A DNA stretch of 64,000 bases from Ktedonospora formicarum. Its GTDB lineage: Bacteria > Chloroflexota > Ktedonobacteria > Ktedonobacterales > Ktedonobacteraceae. The first letter of the stretch is position 1, and each line of letters opens with the position of its first letter. The translations under genes were made by a program, and so were the position numbers. Under the pieces are notes generated by a model. That model was not told the DNA's origin. It was given only the letters and a program-made list of their open reading frames with translations, and searched no databases. Where the stretch lies: assembly GCF_016587355.1 (NCBI RefSeq), contig NZ_BNJF01000002.1, forward strand, positions 248,001-312,000. Reading direction: 5' to 3'. Positions 36,528 through 44,933 of the stretch are shown piece after piece.

Positions 36528-36953
36528 CATCAGGGCTCGACCATCTACTTGCCTGAAACCGTGGTTGCTTGATTGGAAAACAAGAACAATACCAAAATGC
36601 CTGGCAACCGAGAAATTCTAAGACGCCGCTTCCCGCCTTCTAGAAACTCTGGAAAACGGGGCGCGGCATTGCTTAATGCATATCCCAGATTGACTATTTC
36701 ACCTGCACTTCTTCCATTATATTGATTGTTTCCAATAAAAACACAAGCTATTCTTACTAGAATTCTGTGCTTGTCCTATTGATAATCACATCTTCTATTT
36801 TAGTACTATACTCTTCAAAAGGCAGCTCATATGTGCTACAATTTTGGCTGTGTTAATATATTCTGATTTATCAATACACACAAAGGTACAAAACCTCTTC
36901 CTGGATAATCAGCCCCCCCTGTAACTCAAATGACGATTTTTTGGAGGTAGAAC
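36528..36953. other. Intergenic
   Basis: 426 bases, AT-rich, between two plus-strand genes. Apart from the ribosome site TTTGGAGGTAG before 36954, nothing is recognisable. Confidence 0.5.
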
Positions 36954-38768
36954 ATGAGTGAGCGACAACACCCATATTTCAGTCGTATTGTCATTCCTCT
37001 TCTCTGCGTATTGGCACTCCTGGTTGCAACAATCTTTGGCAATCCATCCCAAGCCTCTGCACATACCAGGGCCAGTAGCAGCCTGGCTTCGGCATTCGAT
37101 CAGGCAGCCAATGAATTTGGCATACCAGCCGAATTATTAAAGGCCATTTGCTATATGGAAGGTCGCCTAAGCAATCACGGAGGTAGCCCTAGTATTGACC
37201 AGGGTTACGGATGTATGCACCTGGTAAAAAACAAACACGCAGATACTCTTGACCAGGCAAGTAGACTACTAGATGTCAGTACAAACCAACTCAAGAGCGA
37301 TATTGCCACTAATATTCGTGGTGGTGCGGCGGTTCTACGCGATCAGGCATTGCAGCTATCCACTAATTCCACCCTGCCTGCTTCACTTAACAACTGGTAT
37401 AACGTCGTTGCGGCTTATAGCCATGCCACAACCCGGTCCACAGCCACTATGTATGCAGACGCAGCATATACCATCTTGAAAAAAGGCTTTAGCGCAACAA
37501 CGGAACACGGTGAGGCAATCTATCTGGCTCCCCAGAATGTTATCGCCAATAAGGGTACTTTGCGCGGTATGAAAACTACTGAAGGCCTTCCGACTGGCTG
37601 TGTCGATGATGGTAAAACCGATTATCCCGGCGCGATTGATTGCATCCTTGATCCTCAGACCTTTGATTGCAATGCAGTCAGTGCTAATGCTTCTTGCACA
37701 TACGAGAGCGCGAAGCGCCCCGAAGATTTGCCAATCAACTTTGTTGCCATTCACGATATCGAAGGCTCCGCCCAGGCTGGCCTGAACATCTTTCAAGATG
37801 TACATAGCGGCGTCAGCATTCATTACGTTGTAGATGCCGATGGCACTGTCTATCAGCTCGTACATGATACCGATATCACCTATCATGGTGGTAATTACTG
37901 GTATAATCAGCGCTCAATTGGCATTGAACACGCGGGTTTTGACGCCACCGGATTCCAATGGTATAACGCCGCCGAATACCTTGGTTCTGCCAAGTTGGTT
38001 GCTTACTTACTCACGAAATACAATATTCCACTGGATCGCGAACACCTCCTTTCTCATGCAACCCTTCCTTCACCATCAGCATCATCTACACCAAACCATG
38101 TCGATCCAGGTCCATATTGGCTCTGGACTTACTATATGGACCTGATTAACAAACAGGGTGTTCCCTATCCAGATGAGGAAGAAAACTCCCATATTATTAC
38201 GCTCCAACCCTCGACAGACGAGAATCCGGAGAAGATGAATGGCACTGAGACGCCTGCGAACTTTAACTACTTCTACCTGTACAATGGTCCCAGCACAGCA
38301 TCGGGTCTTATTCCTCATGGAAGCGACTCCGATATTACGGACGGGACCAATAATATAGAGACCAACATGAGCTATGCTTATCTTGACAAGGTCACAGATC
38401 CCGCAGGAACTGGCTATACCATGTACAAGATTTGGTATGGCGAACAGACGCACCTACACGATAAGACAGTGAGCTATTTTGCGAACGCTAAGACTGCCTG
38501 GCTTGCAGTTCCTCCAGGCGCGGCTGTCGAATCAACAGGCACCCTTGTTTCTCTGAATCTCAGCAATGCGACGGCAGCGAAAATATACGGGAGCCCAATC
38601 GACACTGATTACTATCAGATTGGAGACGCACCCAATGGCGCTATCTTCGCCTCTAAGATAAGGACTACAGAGGCCAACGGCACTGTCTGGTACGAGATTA
38701 ACTACAATCATCGTCAGGCATGGGTTCCAGCCTACGAGGCAACTGTTGTCCAGAACGTGTGCGAATGA
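36954..38768 (+). CDS. Secreted N-acetylmuramoyl-L-alanine amidase with lytic-transglycosylase-like domain
   Basis: A 604-residue exported cell-wall enzyme. The signal peptide is VIPLLCVLALLVATIFGNP, with cleavage near QASA. Residues 45-180 look like a lysozyme/transglycosylase-type helical domain (FGIPAELLKAICYMEGRLSN, GYGCMHL). Residues 260-380 form an Amidase_2 (PGRP-like) zinc domain: FVAIHDIEG with the first His, SIHYVVDADGTVYQLVHD, TYHGGNYWYNQRSIGIEHAG and a late HVDPGP. The C-terminal 200 residues have SH3-like repeats (VWYEINYNHRQAWVPA). It probably cuts peptidoglycan outside the membrane, for growth, spore germination or attack on other cells. A strong hairpin follows. Confidence 0.88.
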   Translation: MSERQHPYFSRIVIPLLCVLALLVATIFGNPSQASAHTRASSSLASAFDQAANEFGIPAELLKAICYMEGRLSNHGGSPSIDQGYGCMHLVKNKHADTLDQASRLLDVSTNQLKSDIATNIRGGAAVLRDQALQLSTNSTLPASLNNWYNVVAAYSHATTRSTATMYADAAYTILKKGFSATTEHGEAIYLAPQNVIANKGTLRGMKTTEGLPTGCVDDGKTDYPGAIDCILDPQTFDCNAVSANASCTYESAKRPEDLPINFVAIHDIEGSAQAGLNIFQDVHSGVSIHYVVDADGTVYQLVHDTDITYHGGNYWYNQRSIGIEHAGFDATGFQWYNAAEYLGSAKLVAYLLTKYNIPLDREHLLSHATLPSPSASSTPNHVDPGPYWLWTYYMDLINKQGVPYPDEEENSHIITLQPSTDENPEKMNGTETPANFNYFYLYNGPSTASGLIPHGSDSDITDGTNNIETNMSYAYLDKVTDPAGTGYTMYKIWYGEQTHLHDKTVSYFANAKTAWLAVPPGAAVESTGTLVSLNLSNATAAKIYGSPIDTDYYQIGDAPNGAIFASKIRTTEANGTVWYEINYNHRQAWVPAYEATVVQNVCE

Positions 38769-38827
38769 GAGCATCAGCACAGCTTAAGCTCTTTCGACAC
38801 ATATAAGGAACAGGGAGAGAAACACTA

Positions 38828-38867
38828 CACAGAGCACGAAAGAATCTCATTTCTTTCGTGCTCTGTG
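38828..38867 (+). terminator. Terminator after the amidase gene
   Basis: Perfect 17-bp stem: CACAGAGCACGAAAGAA (38828-38844) with its complement at 38851-38867 and a 6-base loop. A weak T-rich tract follows. The rest of 38769-39140 shows no gene. Confidence 0.8.
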
Positions 38868-39140
38868 CTACTTACCTGAAATGTGTCTTTGTATCTATGT
38901 CAATAATTGATCTGGCTACCATCTTCTGAGGTATAAAGTGGGGGTACGCTAACTGTTGAATTTCATTGCGAGAATATAAAATGTATGCCGTATCTCCTAT
39001 CGCTGCTACCTTTTTCCCATTTGTTAATTCTCTGTAGAGAGAAACGTTCTCTTTAAAGAGGGGTATTTCTAATTTAAGATCAACTATATAGATATACTAC
39101 AATAATGATATTCTTGAACAGCTAGAAGCGGCTACCAACC

Positions 39141-40241
39141 ATGATGGAACAGAAGAGAGATTTTGGCAAATGGATACGTGCTCAGAGAAAAAAGTATGCG
39201 CTTACGCAAGCAGAACTGGCTGCACGCCTTCATTGCGCAACCATCACGGTCAGAAAAATAGAGAACGGCGAGCGCGTTCCTTCTTCCCAACTAACAGAAG
39301 CACTTGCTCATGCTCTAGGGGTTGTTCCCTCATCCCTAGCAGCATTTGGGAATTTCGCACGGACAGGGATTCTCCCTTCAGCAGGTGTGGTTACAATCAA
39401 TGCCACACAATTATTGCAAGAATCCGGGGGAGATCAAAAATATTATTCTACTCGCATCAAACCTCCGGTTTCTCCACACCGACCAGCATACCTGCTGAAT
39501 GCAAGTAGTGATCAACTACTCCTGGAAATCCAGGGCCACCAGCATGTCCCCATCGCCAGTACAACCAAAATGATGACAGCTCTCATTGCCATCGAGCATG
39601 CCAATCTTGAGCAACGCATTACTATTAAACAAGAAATATTGGACCTAATCGAGAGACATAGGGGAAATACGCTTCAACTCCAAGCAGGGGACCAACTCCA
39701 ATTGAAAGACCTTCTCTATGCGATGATGCTTCCCTCTGGGGATGACGCAGCCGTCATTATTGCTGACGCGCTGGAGGGTTCGATGAAATCCTTTGTTCAA
39801 TTGATGAACCAGTATGCCCAGCAATTCCATCTTCACGATACCTTTTTCGTAAATCCCAGTGGAACCCCATCCTTCAATTGTCTGGCAGAGAACGAACAAA
39901 CTAATTACTCAACCGCTGCTGATCTTGTTCATATTGCACGCATTGCCTTAGCCAATCCATTTCTCGCACACCTGGTTCAAGCTCAACGCTACCAACTACC
40001 ACTCACCAGATGGCATCATGCCTATCTGTGGGAAACCAGCAATGAACTTCTCTCACGATATGCAGGAGCAACAGGTGTGAAAACTGGCTATACATATGAA
40101 GCGGGCTATTGCCTGGTTTTCTCGGCAACTGGCGTCCATCAACAACTCATCGGTGCGATTCTACAAGCACCAGGAAAGCGGCAGCGCCTGACTGATGCCA
40201 GTACGCTTTTAAATTGGGGGTTCCTGCACACGCATCAATAG
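39141..40241 (+). CDS. XRE helix-turn-helix fused to D-alanyl-D-alanine carboxypeptidase (S11)
   Basis: A 366-residue fusion. Residues 8-62 form an XRE/Cro HTH (IRAQRKKYALTQAELAARLH, ITVRKIENGERVPSS). Residues 115-360 form a serine D,D-carboxypeptidase of family S11 with the active-site S140-TT-K143, the S199-G-D201 motif (usually SGN) and K314-T-G. No signal peptide or membrane helix is visible between the two, so the catalytic domain, normally outside the cell, seems to be cytoplasmic. It could act as a sensor that binds a beta-lactam or a muropeptide and controls transcription. It converges on a class D beta-lactamase gene 120 bases away. The ribosome site is weak. Confidence 0.88.
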   Translation: MMEQKRDFGKWIRAQRKKYALTQAELAARLHCATITVRKIENGERVPSSQLTEALAHALGVVPSSLAAFGNFARTGILPSAGVVTINATQLLQESGGDQKYYSTRIKPPVSPHRPAYLLNASSDQLLLEIQGHQHVPIASTTKMMTALIAIEHANLEQRITIKQEILDLIERHRGNTLQLQAGDQLQLKDLLYAMMLPSGDDAAVIIADALEGSMKSFVQLMNQYAQQFHLHDTFFVNPSGTPSFNCLAENEQTNYSTAADLVHIARIALANPFLAHLVQAQRYQLPLTRWHHAYLWETSNELLSRYAGATGVKTGYTYEAGYCLVFSATGVHQQLIGAILQAPGKRQRLTDASTLLNWGFLHTHQ

Positions 40242-40273
40242 GTTACCTCCCCTTAGGACATATTCTCGTTAAA

Positions 40274-40331
40274 CATCAACCAAGCCAATAAAGAGATGAC
40301 CTCTTTCATCTCTTCATTGGCTTGGTTGATG
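40274..40331. terminator. Bidirectional terminator between convergent genes
   Basis: A 26-bp stem with a single mismatch: 40274-40299 (CATCAACCAAGCCAAT...) pairs with 40306-40331 over a 6-base loop. It lies exactly between the carboxypeptidase-fusion and beta-lactamase genes, which end toward each other. Confidence 0.85.
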
Positions 40332-40363
40332 AATGGCCTACAAAAATCATATCAGTCTACTTG

Positions 40364-41227
40364 CTAAAAATGCTGAGCCTGTGTTGTAGAGGAGTTGTAA
40401 ATATGCTTGTCCTGAAGAATTTTCTGTGTAATGGCTTTAGCTTCGCTGCCATTGAAGATAAGCGCTTGTCCAGGGGCAAGTTCTTTCCCCAATTTGGTCG
40501 CGTGGTAATACGTATTTCCCTGGGTCTCTACATACCCAACAAACCAGCCATTAGTCCCTGTCTTTCCCGAGAAAGTTGCGCCATTTTGCTTGTCCATAAC
40601 CAGAATCTTTCTGGTTATCTCCATACTTCTCTTAGAGAAAGGCAAGTCGTTGTTATGTAATCTCCTCAACAGGTCAACCTGTTCTCGTGGAGAAATTTTG
40701 AGAGAAGAGTTCAGCCAAAAGTCAATTAAGGTGCCAGACATATTTGCATTACCATAGGGTATAGCATTCAGATAGTGCTGCATTCTGGTTCGACCAACCT
40801 CAGCGGCTACGCGCTGGTAATACCAGACAACCGACCCCTGAATAGCAGATTGGAGAGTGTGGTCACGGTTCCAGTTGGGGAATTGATACTGCAAACCATC
40901 CCATTTGAAGACGATATTTTCATCCTTGACGACTCCTGTTTCCAATCCAATAAGTGAGTTGGCAATCTTGAACGTCGAGAATGGAGACATCCTCGTAGCA
41001 CTTAATTCATTATTGTAGATAGTATATTGGTGCTCTTTCTCGCTATATAAGACAAATGTTGCGTCCTTATAGTTGGGAAAATACGCACTCAAATCTTCAT
41101 TGACAAGGCGATCTTGTACTTTGGCTTTTTGCAGTGTAGGGGATTGCGCATGAGCTGTAGATATATACCGAAACCATCCCATAGCCAACATACTACTGAT
41201 TCTCATCATTCTTCTCATTGAGAACAT
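40364..41227 (-). CDS. Class D (OXA-type) beta-lactamase family protein
   Basis: A 287-residue protein with a signal peptide (MRRMMRISSMLAMGWF, probable cleavage after AHA). All class D motifs are present: S84-T-F-K87, S132-V-V134, Y158-G-N160 and K222-T-G, followed by TNGWFVGYVE. These residues fit an active serine beta-lactamase or the related BlaR1-type sensor domain; since no membrane domain follows, the enzyme is more likely. It hydrolyses penicillins or oxacillin-type drugs outside the membrane. The gene faces an HTH-carboxypeptidase fusion that might control it. Confidence 0.92.
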   Translation of the reverse strand: MFSMRRMMRISSMLAMGWFRYISTAHAQSPTLQKAKVQDRLVNEDLSAYFPNYKDATFVLYSEKEHQYTIYNNELSATRMSPFSTFKIANSLIGLETGVVKDENIVFKWDGLQYQFPNWNRDHTLQSAIQGSVVWYYQRVAAEVGRTRMQHYLNAIPYGNANMSGTLIDFWLNSSLKISPREQVDLLRRLHNNDLPFSKRSMEITRKILVMDKQNGATFSGKTGTNGWFVGYVETQGNTYYHATKLGKELAPGQALIFNGSEAKAITQKILQDKHIYNSSTTQAQHF

Positions 41228-41399
41228 ATAATCTGAATTCCTTTTCTTCTATATCGTTGAGTAACATTTCCTTTCCACATGTTCCTTTCTCCTGCTACAA
41301 ATATAGTAAGCGATGGATCTTGTATCTACCTCTTTTTCGATACAAAAAACGATACAAGTTACAGCAGACAGAATAAATCAGATCACAACCGGTATGATT

Positions 41400-41867
41400 C
41401 TAACGACCCCCATCAGTGTATCTTGCTATCAGCCCTCCTACCAGAACCACAGCCGGGGGCACCAAGAGCATAAGATGTATACTCTTATAAACCATAATTG
41501 CACGTGATCCCCAAAAGAGCCCAAGAAGAATAAGTATCGAGAGCAGCCCCAACCCAATGACCCAGTTGGCATCTCTTCTCTTTTGCTTAAGCGCGCCTCC
41601 ACTTAATCGCATCCTTTTCCATGAGAGCAGGCAGAGCGAGACCCCCACAATAGGCCAGAGAACCACACCTAGACAGAGGGACATTAATATTAGCAACGAA
41701 ATGTTGTTGTGTGTCTCAATGGCATATCGCACTGCGAGTATCAGCCAGGAGAGCAATGGGGTGGTATAGCTCATGCTTTTCAAAATCACAAAACCGAGAT
41801 AGGAAATCAAAGCGACAAGAGACCCAGTAAACACAAGGACATCTCCTATTCGGATAGATAATCGCAT
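41400..41867 (-). CDS. Hypothetical four-helix membrane protein
   Basis: A 155-residue protein with about four hydrophobic helices: VLVFTGSLVALISYLGFVIL, ISLLILMSLCLGVVLWPIVG, WVIGLGLLSILILLGLFWG and HLMLLVPPAVVLVGGLIAR. A basic loop (WKRMRLSGGALKQKRRDAN) sits in the middle. The ATG at 41867 is preceded by GGAAGGAT; the frame upstream to 41957 is probably not translated. I recognise no family and no operon partner. Confidence 0.7.
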   Translation of the reverse strand: MRLSIRIGDVLVFTGSLVALISYLGFVILKSMSYTTPLLSWLILAVRYAIETHNNISLLILMSLCLGVVLWPIVGVSLCLLSWKRMRLSGGALKQKRRDANWVIGLGLLSILILLGLFWGSRAIMVYKSIHLMLLVPPAVVLVGGLIARYTDGGR

Positions 41868-42123
41868 GTTTTGTATCCTTCCACTATGGTTATTCAAGAT
41901 GTAAGTATCAAACTTGTCTCGAGAGCATAGCATGAGGCAGACAAGCTGACAGCGCACTCAAAGATACAAAAAGAGATACTCGTCATGGAGCATCTCATAA
42001 ATTTAACGTAGAATCGGATGAGATTGCAATCTTGTGCTGGCGATATATAATAACCCTGTCCTATCGCTGTTTCTCTTCTTTCATGGAATGGTTGAGCGTT
42101 CCTTATATATAGGGAAGAACGAG

Positions 42124-43992
42124 ATGAGCAAAAGCCAGCAACATATCATGAGGCAACAGAGATTAAGCGCAATACCTGTGAAGAAGCGCTCAAATCTGTG
42201 TGCAACAGTAGAGCCGTCAGTCGCACAGAATGAGGCTGAGCTATTCAATCAATATGATGCGATCTTCGCTCCTTTCCTGGATGGAGTCATTATCTGCGAT
42301 CAAGATGGAATGATTCGCAAGATGAATGATGCTGCTTTGAGTCTATTTGAAGTGACATGCGAGCCTCAGTATCGACCCAGAACCATGCGGGAGCTCCTTG
42401 AAAGTCGGGCTGTCCTTGATGAGCAGCAGCACCCCCTCTCTTCCGTTCACTGGCTTATGCAACCTACTGTGCACGGTATGCACCCAACTGAGCAAAACAT
42501 CATGTTCCAGGCCACTTCTGGACTGAGCGTTGCCGCAAGTGTGTCCTGTTCGCCTGTGCTTGACGCGCAAAAACACATTCGGGGAACAGTGTTTATTTTC
42601 CATAAAGTCTCACAGAAATATCAGCAGGCACTTCATCTTCAGCGCGTCCATGAAGCAGTGCAGATTCTAACAGAATCTATCACGCACCTCCCCGAATACA
42701 TTCCTGAGCAGTTAACTATTGCTTGGACAGAAGGATCTTTTCTCCTAACACCACCTGTCGTCTTCATTTCACAGCAACTGGTGGATGTAGTTCGTCATGT
42801 TATAGGGTGCCACCGAGTAAGCCTTAAGGCTCTTGGACAGGCAGGTCGTGTGTATTATGTAGCTGGTAGCGGTTTTACTCCTGAACAAGAAGCGCCCGAG
42901 CGAGCAACAAGTGGACTCATAACGCTCTCAGATATTTTTGAGGAGCCAGTGCTTACTCGCCTTTTCGCCAATAAAGAGGTGACAATTCCTGGTAATCATG
43001 TCCACTTCCCACCTGATTTAGAGAGCCTAGCCTCTATGAGTATCCTAATGATGCCGTTGTTTCTTGAGAAACGATTTGTTGGGTTGATCTGTATCCTCAA
43101 GGAAGGGGTGGAGAGTATGTTCACTCAGGAGGAAATAGAACTGGTAAGGGCCGTCGCAGCACAGGCGACGCTAGTGGTAGAATGTCTCAACTATCTGCAT
43201 GAGCAAACTGAGGATCAGACCAGAGAACTTGTATTGCATGAAGTGAAGCGACTGAGCAATGATTTCCTTGTTCTGGCAAGCCACGAGTTACGAACCCCTC
43301 TCACAAGCATCCTGGGCAATCTGCAATTAGCCCAACGTCGGCTAGAAATACTTGATCAGCAAGTAGCCACCCAGCCTGAGCAAGTAAGTAAGCATCTCGA
43401 GCAGGCCTGGCGACCCTTAGCTTCTGCTTCACAGAGCGCTCGTATCCAGCAACGGATGATCAACAATATCATTGACGATGCACGCATCCAGACCAATCAA
43501 CTTGAACTCTTTCTGCAATATTGTGACTTGAATATGCTTCTCAATGAGATTGTGATTGAGCAACAACAGCAAAGTCACGGGCATGAGATCGTTATGAAGC
43601 TCGAATCGGTAGATCAGAGAATACCTGTGCTCATCGATATAGAGCGGGTGAAACAGGTCTTCAACACCTATCTGACGAATGCTCTTACCTATTCACCTGC
43701 GGACGAGCCTGTAACTGTGCATACTACGGTCAATAATGGGATCGCCAAGGTCTCTGTTCATAATGAAGGGTCAGGAATCCCGGTCGAAGAACAAAGGCAT
43801 CTGTGGGATCGCTTCTATCGCGCCAGGGGAAGCTCTGTGCAACACGAACTGGACCTGAGCTTAGGGTTAGGCCTCTATCTATGCCAAACGCTTATTGAGA
43901 AACTTTCCGGTTGTGTGGGCGTACAGAGCGCTCCTGGTCAAGGTGCGACCTTCTGGTTTACCTTACCCATTGCATCACACTCGAAGGAGTGA
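42124..43992 (+). CDS. PAS/GAF sensor histidine kinase
   Basis: A soluble kinase of 622 residues. A PAS domain (about 25-145) includes GVIICDQDGMIRKMNDAALSLF. A GAF-like domain (about 215-375) contains MMPLFLEKRFVGLICILKEG and FTQEEIELVRAVAAQATLV. HisKA carries the phospho-acceptor in ASHELRTPLTSILGN, and the HATPase part carries YLTNALTYSP, EGSGIPVEEQ and SLGLGLYLCQTL. The start at 42124 is set by GGGAAGAACG; the frame from 42034 adds 30 residues without a signal. No response regulator adjoins. Its place downstream of envelope genes hints at, but does not prove, a link to cell-wall stress. Confidence 0.9.
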   Translation: MSKSQQHIMRQQRLSAIPVKKRSNLCATVEPSVAQNEAELFNQYDAIFAPFLDGVIICDQDGMIRKMNDAALSLFEVTCEPQYRPRTMRELLESRAVLDEQQHPLSSVHWLMQPTVHGMHPTEQNIMFQATSGLSVAASVSCSPVLDAQKHIRGTVFIFHKVSQKYQQALHLQRVHEAVQILTESITHLPEYIPEQLTIAWTEGSFLLTPPVVFISQQLVDVVRHVIGCHRVSLKALGQAGRVYYVAGSGFTPEQEAPERATSGLITLSDIFEEPVLTRLFANKEVTIPGNHVHFPPDLESLASMSILMMPLFLEKRFVGLICILKEGVESMFTQEEIELVRAVAAQATLVVECLNYLHEQTEDQTRELVLHEVKRLSNDFLVLASHELRTPLTSILGNLQLAQRRLEILDQQVATQPEQVSKHLEQAWRPLASASQSARIQQRMINNIIDDARIQTNQLELFLQYCDLNMLLNEIVIEQQQQSHGHEIVMKLESVDQRIPVLIDIERVKQVFNTYLTNALTYSPADEPVTVHTTVNNGIAKVSVHNEGSGIPVEEQRHLWDRFYRARGSSVQHELDLSLGLGLYLCQTLIEKLSGCVGVQSAPGQGATFWFTLPIASHSKE

Positions 43993-44097
43993 TAACAATA
44001 GACAAAGGATGGTGTTCTCCAATGGCTTCTCTCTAAGAAATACCGAAGGGTCCGATCATGCTGGCTATTTATATCCACGAATATTCATTATCTCCTC

Positions 44098-44274
44098 TCG
44101 CCGAAGCAATCCTACGGCAATCCAGTGCTCTTAGGAGATGATCTCTACCTGACTATTGATGTGCGTATACAGCGTCTCGTGGCGAAACATTTTCAGCAGG
44201 GGATACATTCAGGCAAAACAGCCTTCCTCCTCCCTCCCACAAATTATTGTACAATTAAGAAATTGCTTTAATTT
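44098..44274 (+). pseudogene. Relic of a penicillin-binding protein (PBP2/FtsI-type)
   Basis: In one plus frame the sequence reads SYGNPVLLGDDLYLTIDVRI and then QRLVAKHFQQG, the hallmark junction of class B penicillin-binding proteins (G-D-D-x-x-LTID-x-x-IQ). Both the N-terminal part and the transpeptidase domain are missing, and the frame ends after about 58 codons without a start. It is the third penicillin-recognising protein type in this 4-kb stretch, after the S11 fusion and the class D beta-lactamase. Confidence 0.6.
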
Positions 44275-44284
44275 CACTCATCAT

Positions 44285-44352
44285 ATGCTTTCCCCTTAGA
44301 AGAAGGCGTATGCTGCATTAGCAGCATACGCCTTCTTCTAAGGGGAAAGCAT
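44285..44352. terminator. Perfect 32-bp stem hairpin
   Basis: 44285-44316 (ATGCTTTCCCCTTAGAAGAA...) and 44321-44352 are exact reverse complements separated by ATTA. The hairpin lies between convergent units (plus-strand kinase and PBP relic, minus-strand gene ending at 44421). It is far longer than a usual intrinsic terminator. Confidence 0.8.
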
Positions 44353-44420
44353 GGCTGAGAGCCTGCTCAACCGAGTCAACATCATAGCAAACCACTCTCC
44401 ACACTCCTTGATATACTCAT

Positions 44421-44795
44421 CTAACGGCGTGGAAGCAACGAGAGTACAACAATCAAGAGAATCAGTATACCTCCCCCAATCAGCCCAAATGCTGCTGTGA
44501 GGTTTTTCGCATGACCGCTAACGATAAGATAGAATCCCGCTACAATGGCGATACAACTTAATGCTCCCATACGAATCTGAAACTGATTGGCACGTCTCTG
44601 TCGCCGGTAGACACGCCTCTGCTCACTTCCCTTAGAAGAGTGCTGTCCATACGGGAGTTGCTGTGGAGGATATTGATTGGGCGCAGATCCAGGCACCTGT
44701 GGATATTGCCCATTATAAGGTGGATATGCTTGCTGTGGGGGATACTGATTTGGCGGGTAGCTCTGCTGCTGCGGATATTGATTGGGATTGTACAT
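44421..44795 (-). CDS. Pro/Gln/Tyr-rich membrane protein
   Basis: A 124-residue protein. The first 60 residues are repeats of NQYPPQQ/AYPP type (low complexity, disordered, likely cytoplasmic). A basic stretch RRVYRRQRRANQFQIR follows, then two helices (MGALSCIAIVAGFYLIVSG and AFGLIGGGILILLIVVLSLL) and a basic end. ATG 44795 is set by AAAGGAG. Such proteins are common in Ktedonobacteria-like genomes but have no known function. Confidence 0.75.
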   Translation of the reverse strand: MYNPNQYPQQQSYPPNQYPPQQAYPPYNGQYPQVPGSAPNQYPPQQLPYGQHSSKGSEQRRVYRRQRRANQFQIRMGALSCIAIVAGFYLIVSGHAKNLTAAFGLIGGGILILLIVVLSLLPRR

Positions 44796-44933
44796 ACAAA
44801 CTCCTTTATGATCCAGGGCAGACATCCATATTTCTTTCTACAATAGAATATCCTTATTCTCAATAAGTGTCAATTGCCCAACAACATCTATATTGAAGTC
44901 CGAGTCGTACTGCGCATCATTGGCAACTCATAA

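Noticed and set aside
43895..44134. 79-codon plus frame at the end of the kinase gene
   Set aside because: It overlaps the ATPase domain of the kinase in another frame and has no start signal; only the PBP-like segment from 44098 in a different frame has real similarity.
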